From Pogona vitticeps (Eukaryota; Chordata; Lepidosauria; Squamata; Agamidae), in NCBI RefSeq assembly GCF_051106095.1, contig NC_135785.1:103416501-103480500 (forward strand): a DNA stretch of 64,000 nucleotides, given 5' to 3'. Below, piece by piece: positions 1-12,600 of the stretch (its first letter is position 1; every line of letters starts with the position of its first letter). The notes under the pieces were generated by a model. It did no database searches. It was not told the DNA's origin and saw nothing but the letters and a program-made list of their open reading frames with translations. The position numbers were made by a program, and so were the translations under genes.

Positions 1-691
1 TGTGTGGTCCTGTATGACATCACAAGCCCTCAGGACTGGTGCTGCGGCCTTCTTCCACAGCTCGGCTAATCCTGCGTTCATCCTGACTCAGGTTAAATCC
101 TAGACTGGGATTCCTTGCTAGGTTTTGGGCCCTCCCTGTACCATTTGCTCACTGTCCCCAGCCTTTGCAACCTTCCAATTTGATAAAGGGGGGGGGGAAT
201 AGCAACTTCGTTCCCTGGGGCACAGCTGCAAAATCTTCTGTTTCCCCGCAGAAAGCATCCATGGAACGTCCTTGAAGAAGCATTGAAGCAGATCTGGATG
301 TCGTCCAGAAAGTCTCTCTCACACATACACATTTTACCTCAGCATCCCCTCCCCCCCTCCCCTCTGTTTTCTCTAAAACCTTACCAGGCAAATCCATATC
401 ATTAATATTTCAGCCTCAGCCTCTGGCAGGCATTGGCTACGCTGCAACTTAGCTCATCAATAAGAGCTGGCAAGGAGGGGGCTTCAGTCCACCAGATACG
501 CTGCTTGCATCTGGCAGAGGGAGAAAAGCCAGAGAGACTTTCAGGGAAAGAAAGTGAGGGAGCGAGCAGGGCTGGGGCTGCGGAGAAAGCCAGCAGCAGC
601 AGCAGCAGCAGCCCAGTCAAGAGGAGAAAGAGCTTGCTACAAGGCACTCCTCACTGCAGGTACCTCTCAAGCCAAACCAGTCCTCCTCATC
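1..691 (+). promoter_or_regulatory. SNCG: SNCG promoter and 5' UTR region
   Basis: No coding frame was recognised upstream of the SNCG ATG at 692. The purine-rich stretch from about 460 to 691 (GAGAAAG and GGAGAAAG blocks) looks like 5' UTR. It includes a run of about seven CAG/AGC triplets at 592-613. I see no convincing TATA box close by, and the transcription start is not resolved. Confidence 0.4.
592..613 (+). repeat. CAG trinucleotide run in probable 5' UTR
   Basis: About seven perfect CAG/AGC units lie about 80 bases before the SNCG start codon. It is short, but length variation would fall in the untranslated leader. Confidence 0.7.
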
Positions 692-3600
692 ATGGATGTC
701 TTTAAGAAAGGCTTCTCCATTGCCAAAGAAGGGGTGGTGGCTGCTGCAGAAAAGACCAAGCAGGGAGTGACTGAAGCTGCTGAGAAGACCAAGGAAGGGG
801 TGATGTATGTCGGTAGGTGAGAGCATTCGCTTCTTGAAAGGGCATTTGCACATGCGGTGCAGCCGGAAAGAAATCCCTGTGGGCTTCGTGACCTTGAGGG
901 AGATGATGTTACCCTTCGTTTGCCCAGTGACAAATATCAGGACCTTTTGCAAAGAGCCATGAGTTGATTGGGTCTCTCCCATGTAAGATCATTTATTAAC
1001 TGCATTTTTTATAATTAGTAAGAAGTATATGGCATGATGAAGGCAGTCTCATTTTAAAAAACACCCTCCCATGTTACCTTTGATACACTGGATCTTTAAG
1101 CTCTTGATCTGCATATGCATTTCCGTGGGAACACCTCCCATTGAACTTAGCAGGGTCTTTTTCTAGGTAGGACGGGCAGAATGGCAGTGGGGATGGTGCA
1201 TAAGGGAAGTGATGTCTGCATTTCAACTGCATTGGGGACAGCGCCCGGGGGGGAGGGGACAGATGGAAAAGTTTGATGGTTGTTGTTTGGTTCTGATTTT
1301 GGATTGCTAACCATGCTGGTTTGGGATAATGATAATTCCTCCTTTCCTGTCCTGTGCTGTCCCACTTGTTTTTGTTTGCTTGCTTGTTTTCTGAATAAGA
1401 ACAGAGCAATGCTAAGATCAGGAGGCATTGAGTTCCTCTGAAGTGTGTGTTTGTAATTCAGGGTTTCACCTTTAGCTTACTTGCAGGGGCTCGTCATACT
1501 GCAAAGGAGTAAAGGAGGCAGGACTCTTCTGACACACATAAAATCTGTATTGGAGGATCAACAACTACTGAATTGTACTATCAGTTGAGAGTTGCTGAAG
1601 GGAGCTCCGTTCTTGGTCTTCCCAAAAACACAGTGGAGTCCCTTTCCGTTCACCTTGTTGGGTTAACGGGAAATTGTCCTTGAAGCTGATTGCCTGGCAG
1701 AGAAGCAGTTGTAAGCATTGCTCCAGTCTGGGAGTAGAGGACTTTCAAATGTTTGCAATGTTGTGAGTCTAGTAGGGCTTCTTTCACATACTGGAATTGA
1801 AATGGTGTAACTGGGATGACAGGTAGATGGCAGGAAGGCGAGATAACAGAAAGAAATCAATGAGTGAAGAAAGAAAGAAGGATCTCTGCAAATACTTCCT
1901 TCCTGCTGTGTGAGCATGAATCTGGAAACATAGTTTTAATAATTTTACTCTTACCATGTTTTCCCGAAAATAAGACAGGGCCTTATATTAATTTTTGCTC
2001 CAAAAATGCATTAGGGCTTATTTTCAGGGGATGTTTTGGTTTTTTCATGTACAACTATCTACATTTATTAAAATACAGTCATGTCATCTTCTTCTGGTTG
2101 CTGCATGATGGTGGAGGGCAGGATTTCACTTAACTAGGGCTTATTTTTGGGGTGGGCCTTATATTACGAGCATCCTGAAACATCATACTAGGGCTTATTC
2201 TCAGGTTATGTCTTTTCGGGGAAGCAGGGTAGATGAGAACAGAAGTGATGGTGGCTGGTGGCCACTGTAGTTGGTGGGTTGAAAGATGCAGCACACAATA
2301 GTAGGGAGAGTCCGAGGCAAGCATGGATACTTCCACAGAGACATTGACCCTCTCTCCCCCTCCACAGGCAAACAGTCACCATATACACACCTGCCTTTAG
2401 AAGGAAGACAAGTAAGGGTGGAATGGATGGGGTAGACACACACGAGCAGGCAAGCGAAGAAGCAAGCAGGCTGGAGGGATCCTGCAGTGGGGTAACCCCC
2501 ACACACTTTTCCCTACAGAAGAGCCAGTAAACAGAAGGGTGGAACACAATGGTGATGTTCTCATATACCCTCAGTCAAAAACATGATTGTGTTATGGGGC
2601 CATCCTGACCCTACAGCTAGAGATCGGTGCCCTAGCACCAGGTTTCTGCTCAGTCATGGGACATCTGACTGAAGAATTCATAATGGTGAGAAATGCTTTT
2701 TTTCTCTATCTCTTTGCAGCTGATATTTTGCACCCCTGGTGGCCTTTGCTTTTGCAGTCTAAATGCAACCATTCAACCTACCGAACAAAGACTCACCTCT
2801 TCCCACAGCCTTGACCCCAACGTGGCACTTTCCTCAGTTACATCGCTTGGTACAGAGTCTTCAGTCTGTTTCAAGAGAGGACATTTTGTCCCATTAGTTT
2901 CACTTCATAACCATAAAGTTTTGCAGTAGACAAGAGACATCTTTGGGTTCCTGTCCATTGTGTCACATCATCAGCACATATATTGCTGACTGGTAAGATA
3001 TCTCAAATCTTCCAGTATATAATGAGATAGCTATGGTTTCTCTTGCCTCCACCCTCAGTTGCTGCTGCAAGCAGGTATTTCAGCGTGTGGCACAACATAT
3101 GAGAGAAAACACAGACGACAGAGCGATAGGGGAATTTATAGCTATCTCTTGTTCTGATTTTATGAGAGATGTAAAGGGTGTTCCATTTATTGTGGGGTAA
3201 GTCTACTCTTAGTTCATATGTGCAGAGAGGCTACTATGAATAATAAATGATTCCATTAGCTGTATTTATTAAATGATGTAAAGGGTTTGCATAAATGCAG
3301 ACAAATGTAACTTGTGTTAGTAACATTAGTGAAGTATTTTTTTTAAGTTGGAAGACAAAGGATTTTAAAATAAGACTGCTCCTTTTCCAACATAATTTTG
3401 AGTAACAAAGAGCTGGCATTTCAAGTTAGATATGGCCAAAGTCGACAACCACAACCACACACACCTATTGAGACACTGCTAGAACAAAAACACACTGCGG
3501 GATTATTGCAGCCTGACATGATGAATCTCCATAATCCCACCAGATTTAAGAGGTTTGTTTTGTTTTGTTTTGTTCCATGGCACACCCAAAGACCTGCTTG

Positions 3601-6600
3601 CAACAACATTTGAGGGGAAGGTAGCGAGAGGAGAACAGAGGGGAGAGGCTGAAGGAAATACAGCTATGGTGACACCTTCTTATGTGGAAGATTTGAAACA
3701 TCCTACTGGCCAGTGAGAAAGCAAATTAGACCCTTACCTGGATATATTTTAAAACTAGGCACTGAATGATGCAGCAAATTAGCAGCCAACCTATCCTTGC
3801 TTTAGTGGCAGTGATTTTATTATATATATATATATAATATATATATTGTCTATCTCCCCAAGGCCCTGACCATGAACAAGCTGCAATATACTGATGAGTC
3901 ACTGCAGAGTGTGAGAGCCTCAGCTGGTTTTACAAGGGCCGCTGCAGGACACGGCAGCTCTGTTTATCTAACTGCAGGATGAGCAAAGCTCAGGATTATC
4001 AGATCAACGTTTTGAAAAATCTAGACTCTGAAGAACCACCAACCAGAGCTGAGTACAGAAGATATATATTTACAACTGCATATTCTAATTCTGGAAGTTG
4101 TTTCCAGTATGTGAACTGATCTGAGCTCACAGTCCCCCAAAGAAGCCACCTAGCACCTTTTTCATTCCAGAACCCTCATTTAGGTGTGTGTGTGTGTGTG
4201 TGGGAATATCGGTATTGGTACACTGTTGGGAGTCAGACCCCCCCCCTTGCTAAGCCATTGCCAATCTAGTTCAGGAGGCAGTGGCCTTTTTGGTGACCCA
4301 AGGAGGCCTTTCCCATCAACTGCTGATCAGTGGCTAGTCAGGTAGAAGGAAAATAAAAAAGTTTATATCAGTTTTCTGTAATAAGAATCCAGATCCTGCA
4401 ACTGTCATCTCGACTCTAAGGTATTATGTTATTATAGGCATTGTACATTGTGACTTAATTATCAGTGAGGAATCTAAGTATTGCCAACTAGCTAAATATT
4501 CCTAGTGAGTGAATAGCAACACAGGAGTAGACATTATAGTAAGGGGAAGGGTGTAAGGTTTTAAGGCAACTAAGTAAAAGAAAGCTAATGAGCATAACCT
4601 GGAGCAGTGTCACAGTGCCTAAGTGCTGTATTACTACTTCAAACATAACCTTTGCTACATAATAACTACATGGCCTGAGCAAACGAAGAGAGGGGTCATT
4701 CACACATAACTTTAAAAGGTTAAGGTTAAGCAGCTCAGTAGAACAGAGGACCAAGCAGGGTGTTGATCTGCATCCAATTTGTCTCTGCTTCTGTGAAAAA
4801 GGTTGCCATAAGTTAGAATGGTCTTGATGGCGCACAATTATTATAATGTATACGTATGTATAGATGCAAATTTACAGACAGATACTGCTGTTTAATATGT
4901 TCCTTTTGAACCATAGCAGGGAAGATTGTGATCCAGGGAATAACTGTGACCAGGTGACCTGCTGCTTGGTCTCCATCCAAGTGCTAACTGTAGGTGGTCT
5001 CTCTCTCTCTTCCCCTTCTTATGGGTCTTTATTTTTCAACTAGACTTGGTTGGGACAGTCTTTCGATTATTTTAGAGGATGTCTATCCCTAAAGCTAGAA
5101 ACCTTTACTAAATTTAATTGCTAAGGGAGGAGCGAATCACAACAGATAAGAATGCTGGGATGTGAGTGTATGAAGACTGTTTTGCCCAGTCTCTTAACCC
5201 CATCTTTGTAATGTTGTTTTTTTTGTTGTTATATATTATTATTCAAAAATACCAGACACAGCCAATCAAAACTATAAAACATGGACTGGTATTATATAAT
5301 AGATACAGGTTTTTACCAAAAAACTAATTCTGGCTCAAAGGACCATCCCTGCATGGGCACAGGCCTTGTTGAGGTGGAAGGGCTAGCATGCCTCAGTGAG
5401 ATTGAGAGCTATGCTAGTGGTCTCCCAAGCCAGACAGGTCTCAGCTGAGAAGGCAGACCAGTTGTGTCCATCAACCATCAATTATGATGAGAGGAGATAA
5501 ACAGAAATGCATACCGGATTGGTCATCACCCAGGTCAACAGGGGCTGTGTCAGATTCAATAGCTCCAGGACATCTGGTGACAAATGGGCTACAGGGCTCA
5601 GCAGACCCTGTTGAGGGACCAAGACAGGCTGCTGCAAAGCTACTGGAACAATGTAAAAGCAAAACTTCGACTCCCACCAAAAACTGAGAAATTGTTTGTT
5701 TGTTTGGTTGGTTGGTTGGTTCAATAGGGGTGGGGAACTTTTTTTCTTTCTGGAGCCTTTGGGCCCTCAGAGAGAATCTATTATGAGACACAAATCATCC
5801 ATGGCTGAAACTAATATGTCGCCAGGATCAAAGGGGAAAATATGCAGTTCTGCACCTTTCCTCATCTCTTTGCTATCTTCGTCTTCCCATTATTTGGCTT
5901 CCTTTTCTCTCTCTTTTGCCTTTTTCGACCATCCCTCCTGGCAGGATTTGAGTTCCAGTCTAGAGGAAGGCGCTTGCCTGTGGAAACAAATAACTGTGGC
6001 AGGAATAGGGAACTTGTGTGATTCTCCAGAGGTTGTTGGACTACAAACCCCATTGACCCTCATAATCAGGTCTGCTGATTAGGACTGATGAAACCTCAGG
6101 TGCATTAGCAGCTGGATGGTCATATATTTTGCATCCCTGGTCAAAAGCCAGTATTAGCTGAGTGATGTTGTGTTTGTGTGTGGGTTGTTTAACAATGTGA
6201 GATGGAAGACCAAAATTGTATGGAAAGCTTGCCCACAAGACAGAAATGATTCCCAAATTTTGGGGACTGGGGCCAATAGAAAAGAAAATGGGGGACACAG
6301 TGCAAATCTGGACAGCAGGGTGCTTAGGGTGGGGAAATCAGACCTCTCCCCCTTTAAGAATAACATATTCCAAGAATGCTGTTGGAAACACACACAATCT
6401 CCTCCCCTGCTCATAAATTATTTGTAGTGTTGATCTTTCTGAGCATCTCTTTCCTGGCTGGCTCCAGGTTTGGGGGACCTTTGGGAGCACACCCTCTGAG
6501 ATCTCCTCTCTTACATAAGTGAAGCCCCAGTGGGGTTTGCTTGGGGTGGGGCAATGGCAAGCCCTCAAGAGCCCCAGAAAACTTGCCGTGGCATGGCCAA

Positions 6601-9600
6601 CCCTTTACATTGCCCACAGTCAAGACCAGCCCCCACCGTGGGCAGCAGAGTGCAGCTTTTTCCCTTCCCACCAGGGAGGACACGTGCCATTCCAGAGAGC
6701 CTTTCTAGCTCAGACAACACACTCTTTCCCAGAACTAGCTGGTCCACAAACCCTGGGCTCTGAGGGATTTTGTGCTGTGGCACCCTTTTCACAAGGGGGA
6801 CAGCCCTATGGGAAGCAGCAAGGATCACTTTATGTAGCTGACAGTGCTCTCCAGAGAGCCTATCATCTTTTATCATCTCCTCAGAGTGAGGCAGAGAGTG
6901 GGTGGCATTGGTAACAATGGTGTATGTGTGCATGTGTGTGTGCGTGCGAAACAAGAAGACCGTTGGGAGAATTCAAGCTCCTATTGTCCAGAAGTCTCCA
7001 GAAGACTGTGACTTTGGGGCTAGCCTAGAATCAGAGGAAACTGAAAGGGCAGCCAGATCCCAGGTCTTCTTGGTCCACCACCACCTATGCATCCACCCAC
7101 AGGGACAGGTTGAACTTGTAACCTTATACACCCAAGCTACAGGCAATGGTTGACCTGCCACAGTCTGTTGTGGCGTGTTTTGCTTTGTTGTTTGCAACAG
7201 CTATTCTCTGCTGGCAAAGCTTCGTGCTGCCAGATCGGATTTCATGCCAGGCATAAAGTCTGAGTCACTGGGTGTGGCCCTTAAAGAACACCAAAAAGAC
7301 CGTTACAGGAAGGGCATCTCTCTCCCCCTTGCCTCTGCTATTCTTTCCATCTCCTTGGCCTTTCAATCCCAGAAGTTAATGGTGAGGCTCTATTCTCTTG
7401 TCCTTGCCCCCCCCCTTTCCCAACAAGATTCCATACCTTTAAAAGACACACAGAGACACCCCTGGGGGAAAAACCCTCCATCGAGGCAGTAGGAGTGGGA
7501 AGGTGGCAGCCCAAGCCAAGCCTGAGAGATGCACCAGCGGTTCATTTGACCTTTTCTCCGAAGTGACCTTCATTGCAGAAAAAGCTTTTTACCTGCTAAA
7601 TTTCTGCCCTTCTGGCTGTCCTTGCAGGCAGAGCAGCAGGGCCAGTAACAGAGGCTGGTAGCATTTTAAAAAATATACAAGAAATTAGACCAAGTTAATT
7701 ATGCTTCTTTGCATCTCTTTTGCATTTGCTCAGGCAGCAGAGTAATTAATAATGCGTGCTAATTAAATTAGTAGAGCCGCTCCGCCACTTTCTTCACTGG
7801 CCTAATTCCTTTCTGTCTCTAATCGCCTGACATGCTAAAATTATTTAGCAGGGAACACACCCTTTTTTGGCATGGCAGGGAGACAAAACTATTCACATGC
7901 TCGATTTTGGTGTTACAGGTGAGTGCAAAAGGTACAAGCCAAGATTAAAAAAAAAAAAAAGGTGACAACCATCACCAATAAAAGTGTTGTACATAAAATT
8001 ATAAAAGAAGCATTTTTTCATAAGCAAGTGTAAAGTTAAAAGGAGCTTTGCAAATTAAGCCCCCCCCCATTTCAATTAAATGTGATTTAAGATAGAGCAA
8101 ATAATAGGTCATAGGAGCCAATTACTGGATTTTTACACCAGGCCTCTAAGATTTATTTTTGCTACTTAGGCAATGATTTGCTGCATAGCCTGTGTCTCTG
8201 CAGATGGTTGGTGTATTATTGCAAGTATACTGAGATCCTTAGAGTGGACCCTTGACTTACAGACGGCTTGACTTACAGACTTTTTGAGTTACAGACTTCT
8301 CTGGCCGCAAAATTTAGGTTTGACTTGTAGACTGAGATTTGACTTACAGACCAGAAAAAAAACAAAATGGAACAAAAACGGCCTGTTACGGGATTAATTG
8401 GTTTTCAATGCACTGTAGGTCAATGGAGACTTGACTTACAGACTTTTTGACTTGAGAACCGCCTTCCAATACGGATTAAGTTCTCAAGTCAAGACCCCAC
8501 TGTACTAAAATCTCCCATCATTCCTAACTAGAGTGGGGAAACTTTAATGACACAAACCAATATTTATTTGTGCATGGCACTCATCAAGTGTTGATGTCCT
8601 GTGATGGCAATGACAATTGTGGGTGTGGTGCATTTGTGGTACATTTCTGGAAGGTTTGGCCTATGATGACCTTCATTATTTCATTTTCAAACAATCCATT
8701 AAGACAAGCAAGGACTTGGTTTGCTTCTTTTTTATGCCTACAGTTATTTTCTTTTACCATCTGGGCCTGTAATAAGCTATGGGTGTAGTGCATGATTCAT
8801 TTTCCCTTGACTAAGTTAACATAATACACACATAGCTAACCGACAGCACCTTTGAGGTTGAGGGCATGGATGCTCCCATTCTTGTTGGCTACTAAGCAGA
8901 AAAAAACAAACAAACAAAAACACACGAGCCAGGTCTTTGGCCTCTTAAGACCAGAAAAGCAAAAGACAAGTTCATTTGTTGTTTCTATTGTTTTTAAAGT
9001 TGAGAAACGGTGTGCCTTCATTCTGCTGCGGCTGGTGACATCAAGACAAGATGAACACAAACAAGTGATTAACTTGTGGGAAGTTACGATTTGATAAACA
9101 CCCAGGATTTACTATGCATTACACTTGGTGACTGGGGAAAAAATAATATCATGCTTTTGTTAATACAAATAACCGAGGAAATCCATAGCAGAAAATGTCT
9201 ACCTTTGCCAAGCTGCTTATCTGTCCCAGGCCACCCTGTGGACAGTGTAAACTGGGGTGGGCAGCTGTAGCTCCAGAAATTTTTTTGGAGTGCAATTCTT
9301 ACAGTTCTACACCACTAACTATGTTGGCTAGAATTGATGGGAGTTGTAGGTAAAAAAAATACTTGGAAGGTCCATGTTGCCTACCCCTAATGTAGGCAGT
9401 ACATTAATGATTTTTTGTATTTTTTGATGGGTTGTACTTTTTTTGCAGCCCAATTTCCTTTAATATATGGATAAATTCCAACATTTCAGTCCTTTGCCTC
9501 TGCAGAAAAACCCATGCTCACATGCATATGTATACAAGCATACACATACACATCTTCTTTTGAGGTTGCATTAGTTTCCACACTGAGGCTGTACAAGCCC

Positions 9601-12600
9601 CAAATCCACATCTCATTAATCTATGGGTTTAAATCAGCAAATAATTGGTCAAAGAAATGCATTGTTGAAAAAGACAATATTTGAAATAGTGGAATATCAG
9701 ACCTTAGGAAAAAATATTAAAACAATGATTTAGTGATTGGGATCCAAAAAGCTATTTGGGCCACATGTTCACACATTTCATCTGCAAATATGCCAAATGT
9801 GAAGTAGTGCTCCTCTAAACCAGGATTATAGTTAGGGTAGCTAGTTACATATCATCAAAAAAGAGGACATTGGCCAAGGTGAGTCACCCACCTTAAGCAG
9901 CTAAGGCTGGGCATCACAAAAGGACAGTGAACAGTTAAGTAATGTATGATAATAGCATTTTTACTGCTCAAGAGGGTGTGTGTGAGAATGTTTAATCCTA
10001 AGGTGCCAAAGCAATTTTGCTTACTTTGGGTACAATGCACCCTGGCAGGGAGACGATTTGCTGTTCTGCAAATTGGCTTGGACCAGCAGTGCTCTCATGT
10101 TGCACGATGACCTTCTCTAGTGTAATGGAGAACTCAGTGGTTTCCACATCAGAGGTTGGGAGTTTGATTCCCCGCTGTGCCTCCCTGACAGGGGCTGGAA
10201 TCAGTCACCCATAGGGTCCCTTCTAACTCTGCAGTTCTAAGATGATGTTGATGACGATGATTATATTATCTTTGTGCATGTGTCACTCGACATGTTTTAA
10301 GTTAATCCCTTTTCTTACACAAATGTCTAATTCTTTTCTTGCTGGTAGGGTTTGGCTGAAGGTTCAAGGGCTGAGCAACTATTACGCTCCTTCTGCATTG
10401 TGGTTGTGGAAAACCAACACCCATTTACTCAAAACAAGACTAACAGATGTGTTGTCTCTTTTCAGGGGCAAAAACTAAAGAGGGTGTAGTGCAGAGTGTG
10501 ACTTCAGGTAAGGTCATCATGCATTCCTATGTTGTATAACCTTCCCTCTGGAACAAGCTTCTTAAAGAAGTTTGCCAGGCACCATCCCTCTGTTTTTAGG
10601 AAGCTGGTTAAGACCAAATTATATAAACCTGCCTTCTGCTAACATGAATGTTGTCCTGAGAAGTTCAAATGGGTTTTAACTTAAAGTTACTTAAAGGTAG
10701 TTTTAGCTAGTGACAGGGTTTGTTGTATTTTATTGCATTTTTTGTATTTATTATATAGTGTTTTAGTGTATGATTTTCTTGTATATTGTGAACTACCTTA
10801 GAGAGTGGCAACACACTATACTGGGGCAGTATATCAGTAAGTTAGTGTGTAAGTAAGAAGCAGTTTTCATTTTATGTCTTGGTTTCACTTGCATAGGTGG
10901 CACCTCATAACTCTTGAATATGTACACCTGATTTCACTTAAATAATCCCCTAACAGCATCAGAAAACCCAAAAGAAAGTATTTCCACCTGAGCCAGCTCT
11001 TTCATTGGGCAGAATGAGGCAGCTGCCTCAGACAGCAGATCCTACTAGGATTCTGGAGAAACACAACTGGATCTGTAGCACAGGACCTGGGCCTTCTAAA
11101 CGATGCTGCCTCCATCACATTTGGTTCATCAACTGCTCCTGTGCCTGGATCCAACTGCCCGTCATATCCCTTTGTTATATGGATTAGGGAGTAGACAGTA
11201 CCAGCTTTTTCCCTCAGGCTGCAAAATGTCCCCGGCCACCCTTGGGTGCCATGTCATTTTTTACTCATATGATTTATGGACGCTCTGAATGTTCTGGGGG
11301 AGAAGAAAACTCAGGTGAATTTAACACTCTGAAAGAGCAGTGTAACTGCATCTTGTTCCTATGTTTAGTCTTGAGCAAGGTTACAAAATGGATGGCCAAA
11401 GGCTGTTATTTTGTTTTGTTTGGATTACAACTCCTGGAATTCCCCAGCCACTGGCTTGCATCACAGTAGAAGAAGCCTCTTGTCTCCTGAAATAGCTACA
11501 GCCAACTGTGTCTCAGGATCAGCCCAAGTCCTTTTGCTTGAGATGTGGCTTCACCCAGGCTGGCAATGGAAGCCAGCCAGACTTATAGCTGCATCTTATT
11601 TCAGGACTGGCAATGGGAACGCTCTCTTCTCCTGCAGCTGAAAGTGCTGTAGCAGCTGAGGCAGCTTTCCTTTTGAAGGAACCCCAGGAAAAGTTCTTCA
11701 GAGGAGCCCTCGCCTCTGTCAGGGAACCCTAACACTATTAGCTTGCTGTGATGGCTACACTCAAAGCAGCTGAGCCTGGAAACACTTGTAGTTTTCCCCC
11801 AATGTCATGACTTTATGTCATGTATGAAGAGTTCTGGGCCATGAATAACAGTTTTATTATTTTTCAATGTATATACAAAATTGAACAGAGTTTTCTTCCC
11901 TGGTAGGAATAGCAAGGCAGGGGGGTAACATTGAAGGGATCACAAAAGGGCAGGGATCACCCATGGAATCTCCCTGCCAAGAACCTGTGGCCTCAGAGGC
12001 TACCTGGCCTATGATAGCTTGCAGAGAAATAAAGCAGGCCATGTGGTATGCCTAACTCTGTTGTTCATCACTATGCTATTGCTCCTTGCTCCCTCAGCCA
12101 GACAAAGGATTGCTATCTCTGAGATTTCAGACCCAAACCTGGGACTGGAGCAGGGAGGTCATTGTGATGCCACAGAGGTACTGTATTTTTCCGTGTATAA
12201 GATGCCCCCATGTATAAGACACTCCCTACTTTTCTAATCCAAAATTAAGAAATCTAATTGGGGCTTAGCAAGGGGGGGGGAGGGATCAAAGTGCTGCAGG
12301 ATAGCTTTTATCCCTGCTTTCCCCTCCACTTGTTTTTGTTCTCCCCTCAGTTTACTTCTGTGTATAAGACGACCCTCAATTTTTACTTTTAAAGATTTTA
12401 GACAAAAGTATAGTCTTATATACGGAAAAATACGGTAGCTTCTTGTGAGGTTACGGAAGCCCATTGTGCAACCATTGGAAAAGGGGGTACTAGTTTTGGA
12501 CTGGCTTATTATGACAGTGCTTTCCGTGCCTTGCGGAAGCTGTGAGTAAATGGGCCAGAATCCAAGGAAAACCTAGTACTTGTTCTGTTTCCTAACCATT

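Larger units (their letters stand above)
813..10465 (+). other. SNCG intron 1 (9.7 kb)
   Basis: It starts GTAGGT and ends TTTTCAG. It holds MITEs, SINE pieces, short TG and TA runs (4183-4202, 3818-3846), and one motif-dense non-repeat block near 7.7 kb. I see no further exon. The remaining open frames are short and have no recognisable protein. Confidence 0.8.

Noticed and set aside
6519-6954. Overlapping frames of about 130 codons on both strands
   Set aside because: No family, no splice or promoter context, and mutual overlap; a chance result in a GC-richer stretch of SNCG intron 1.
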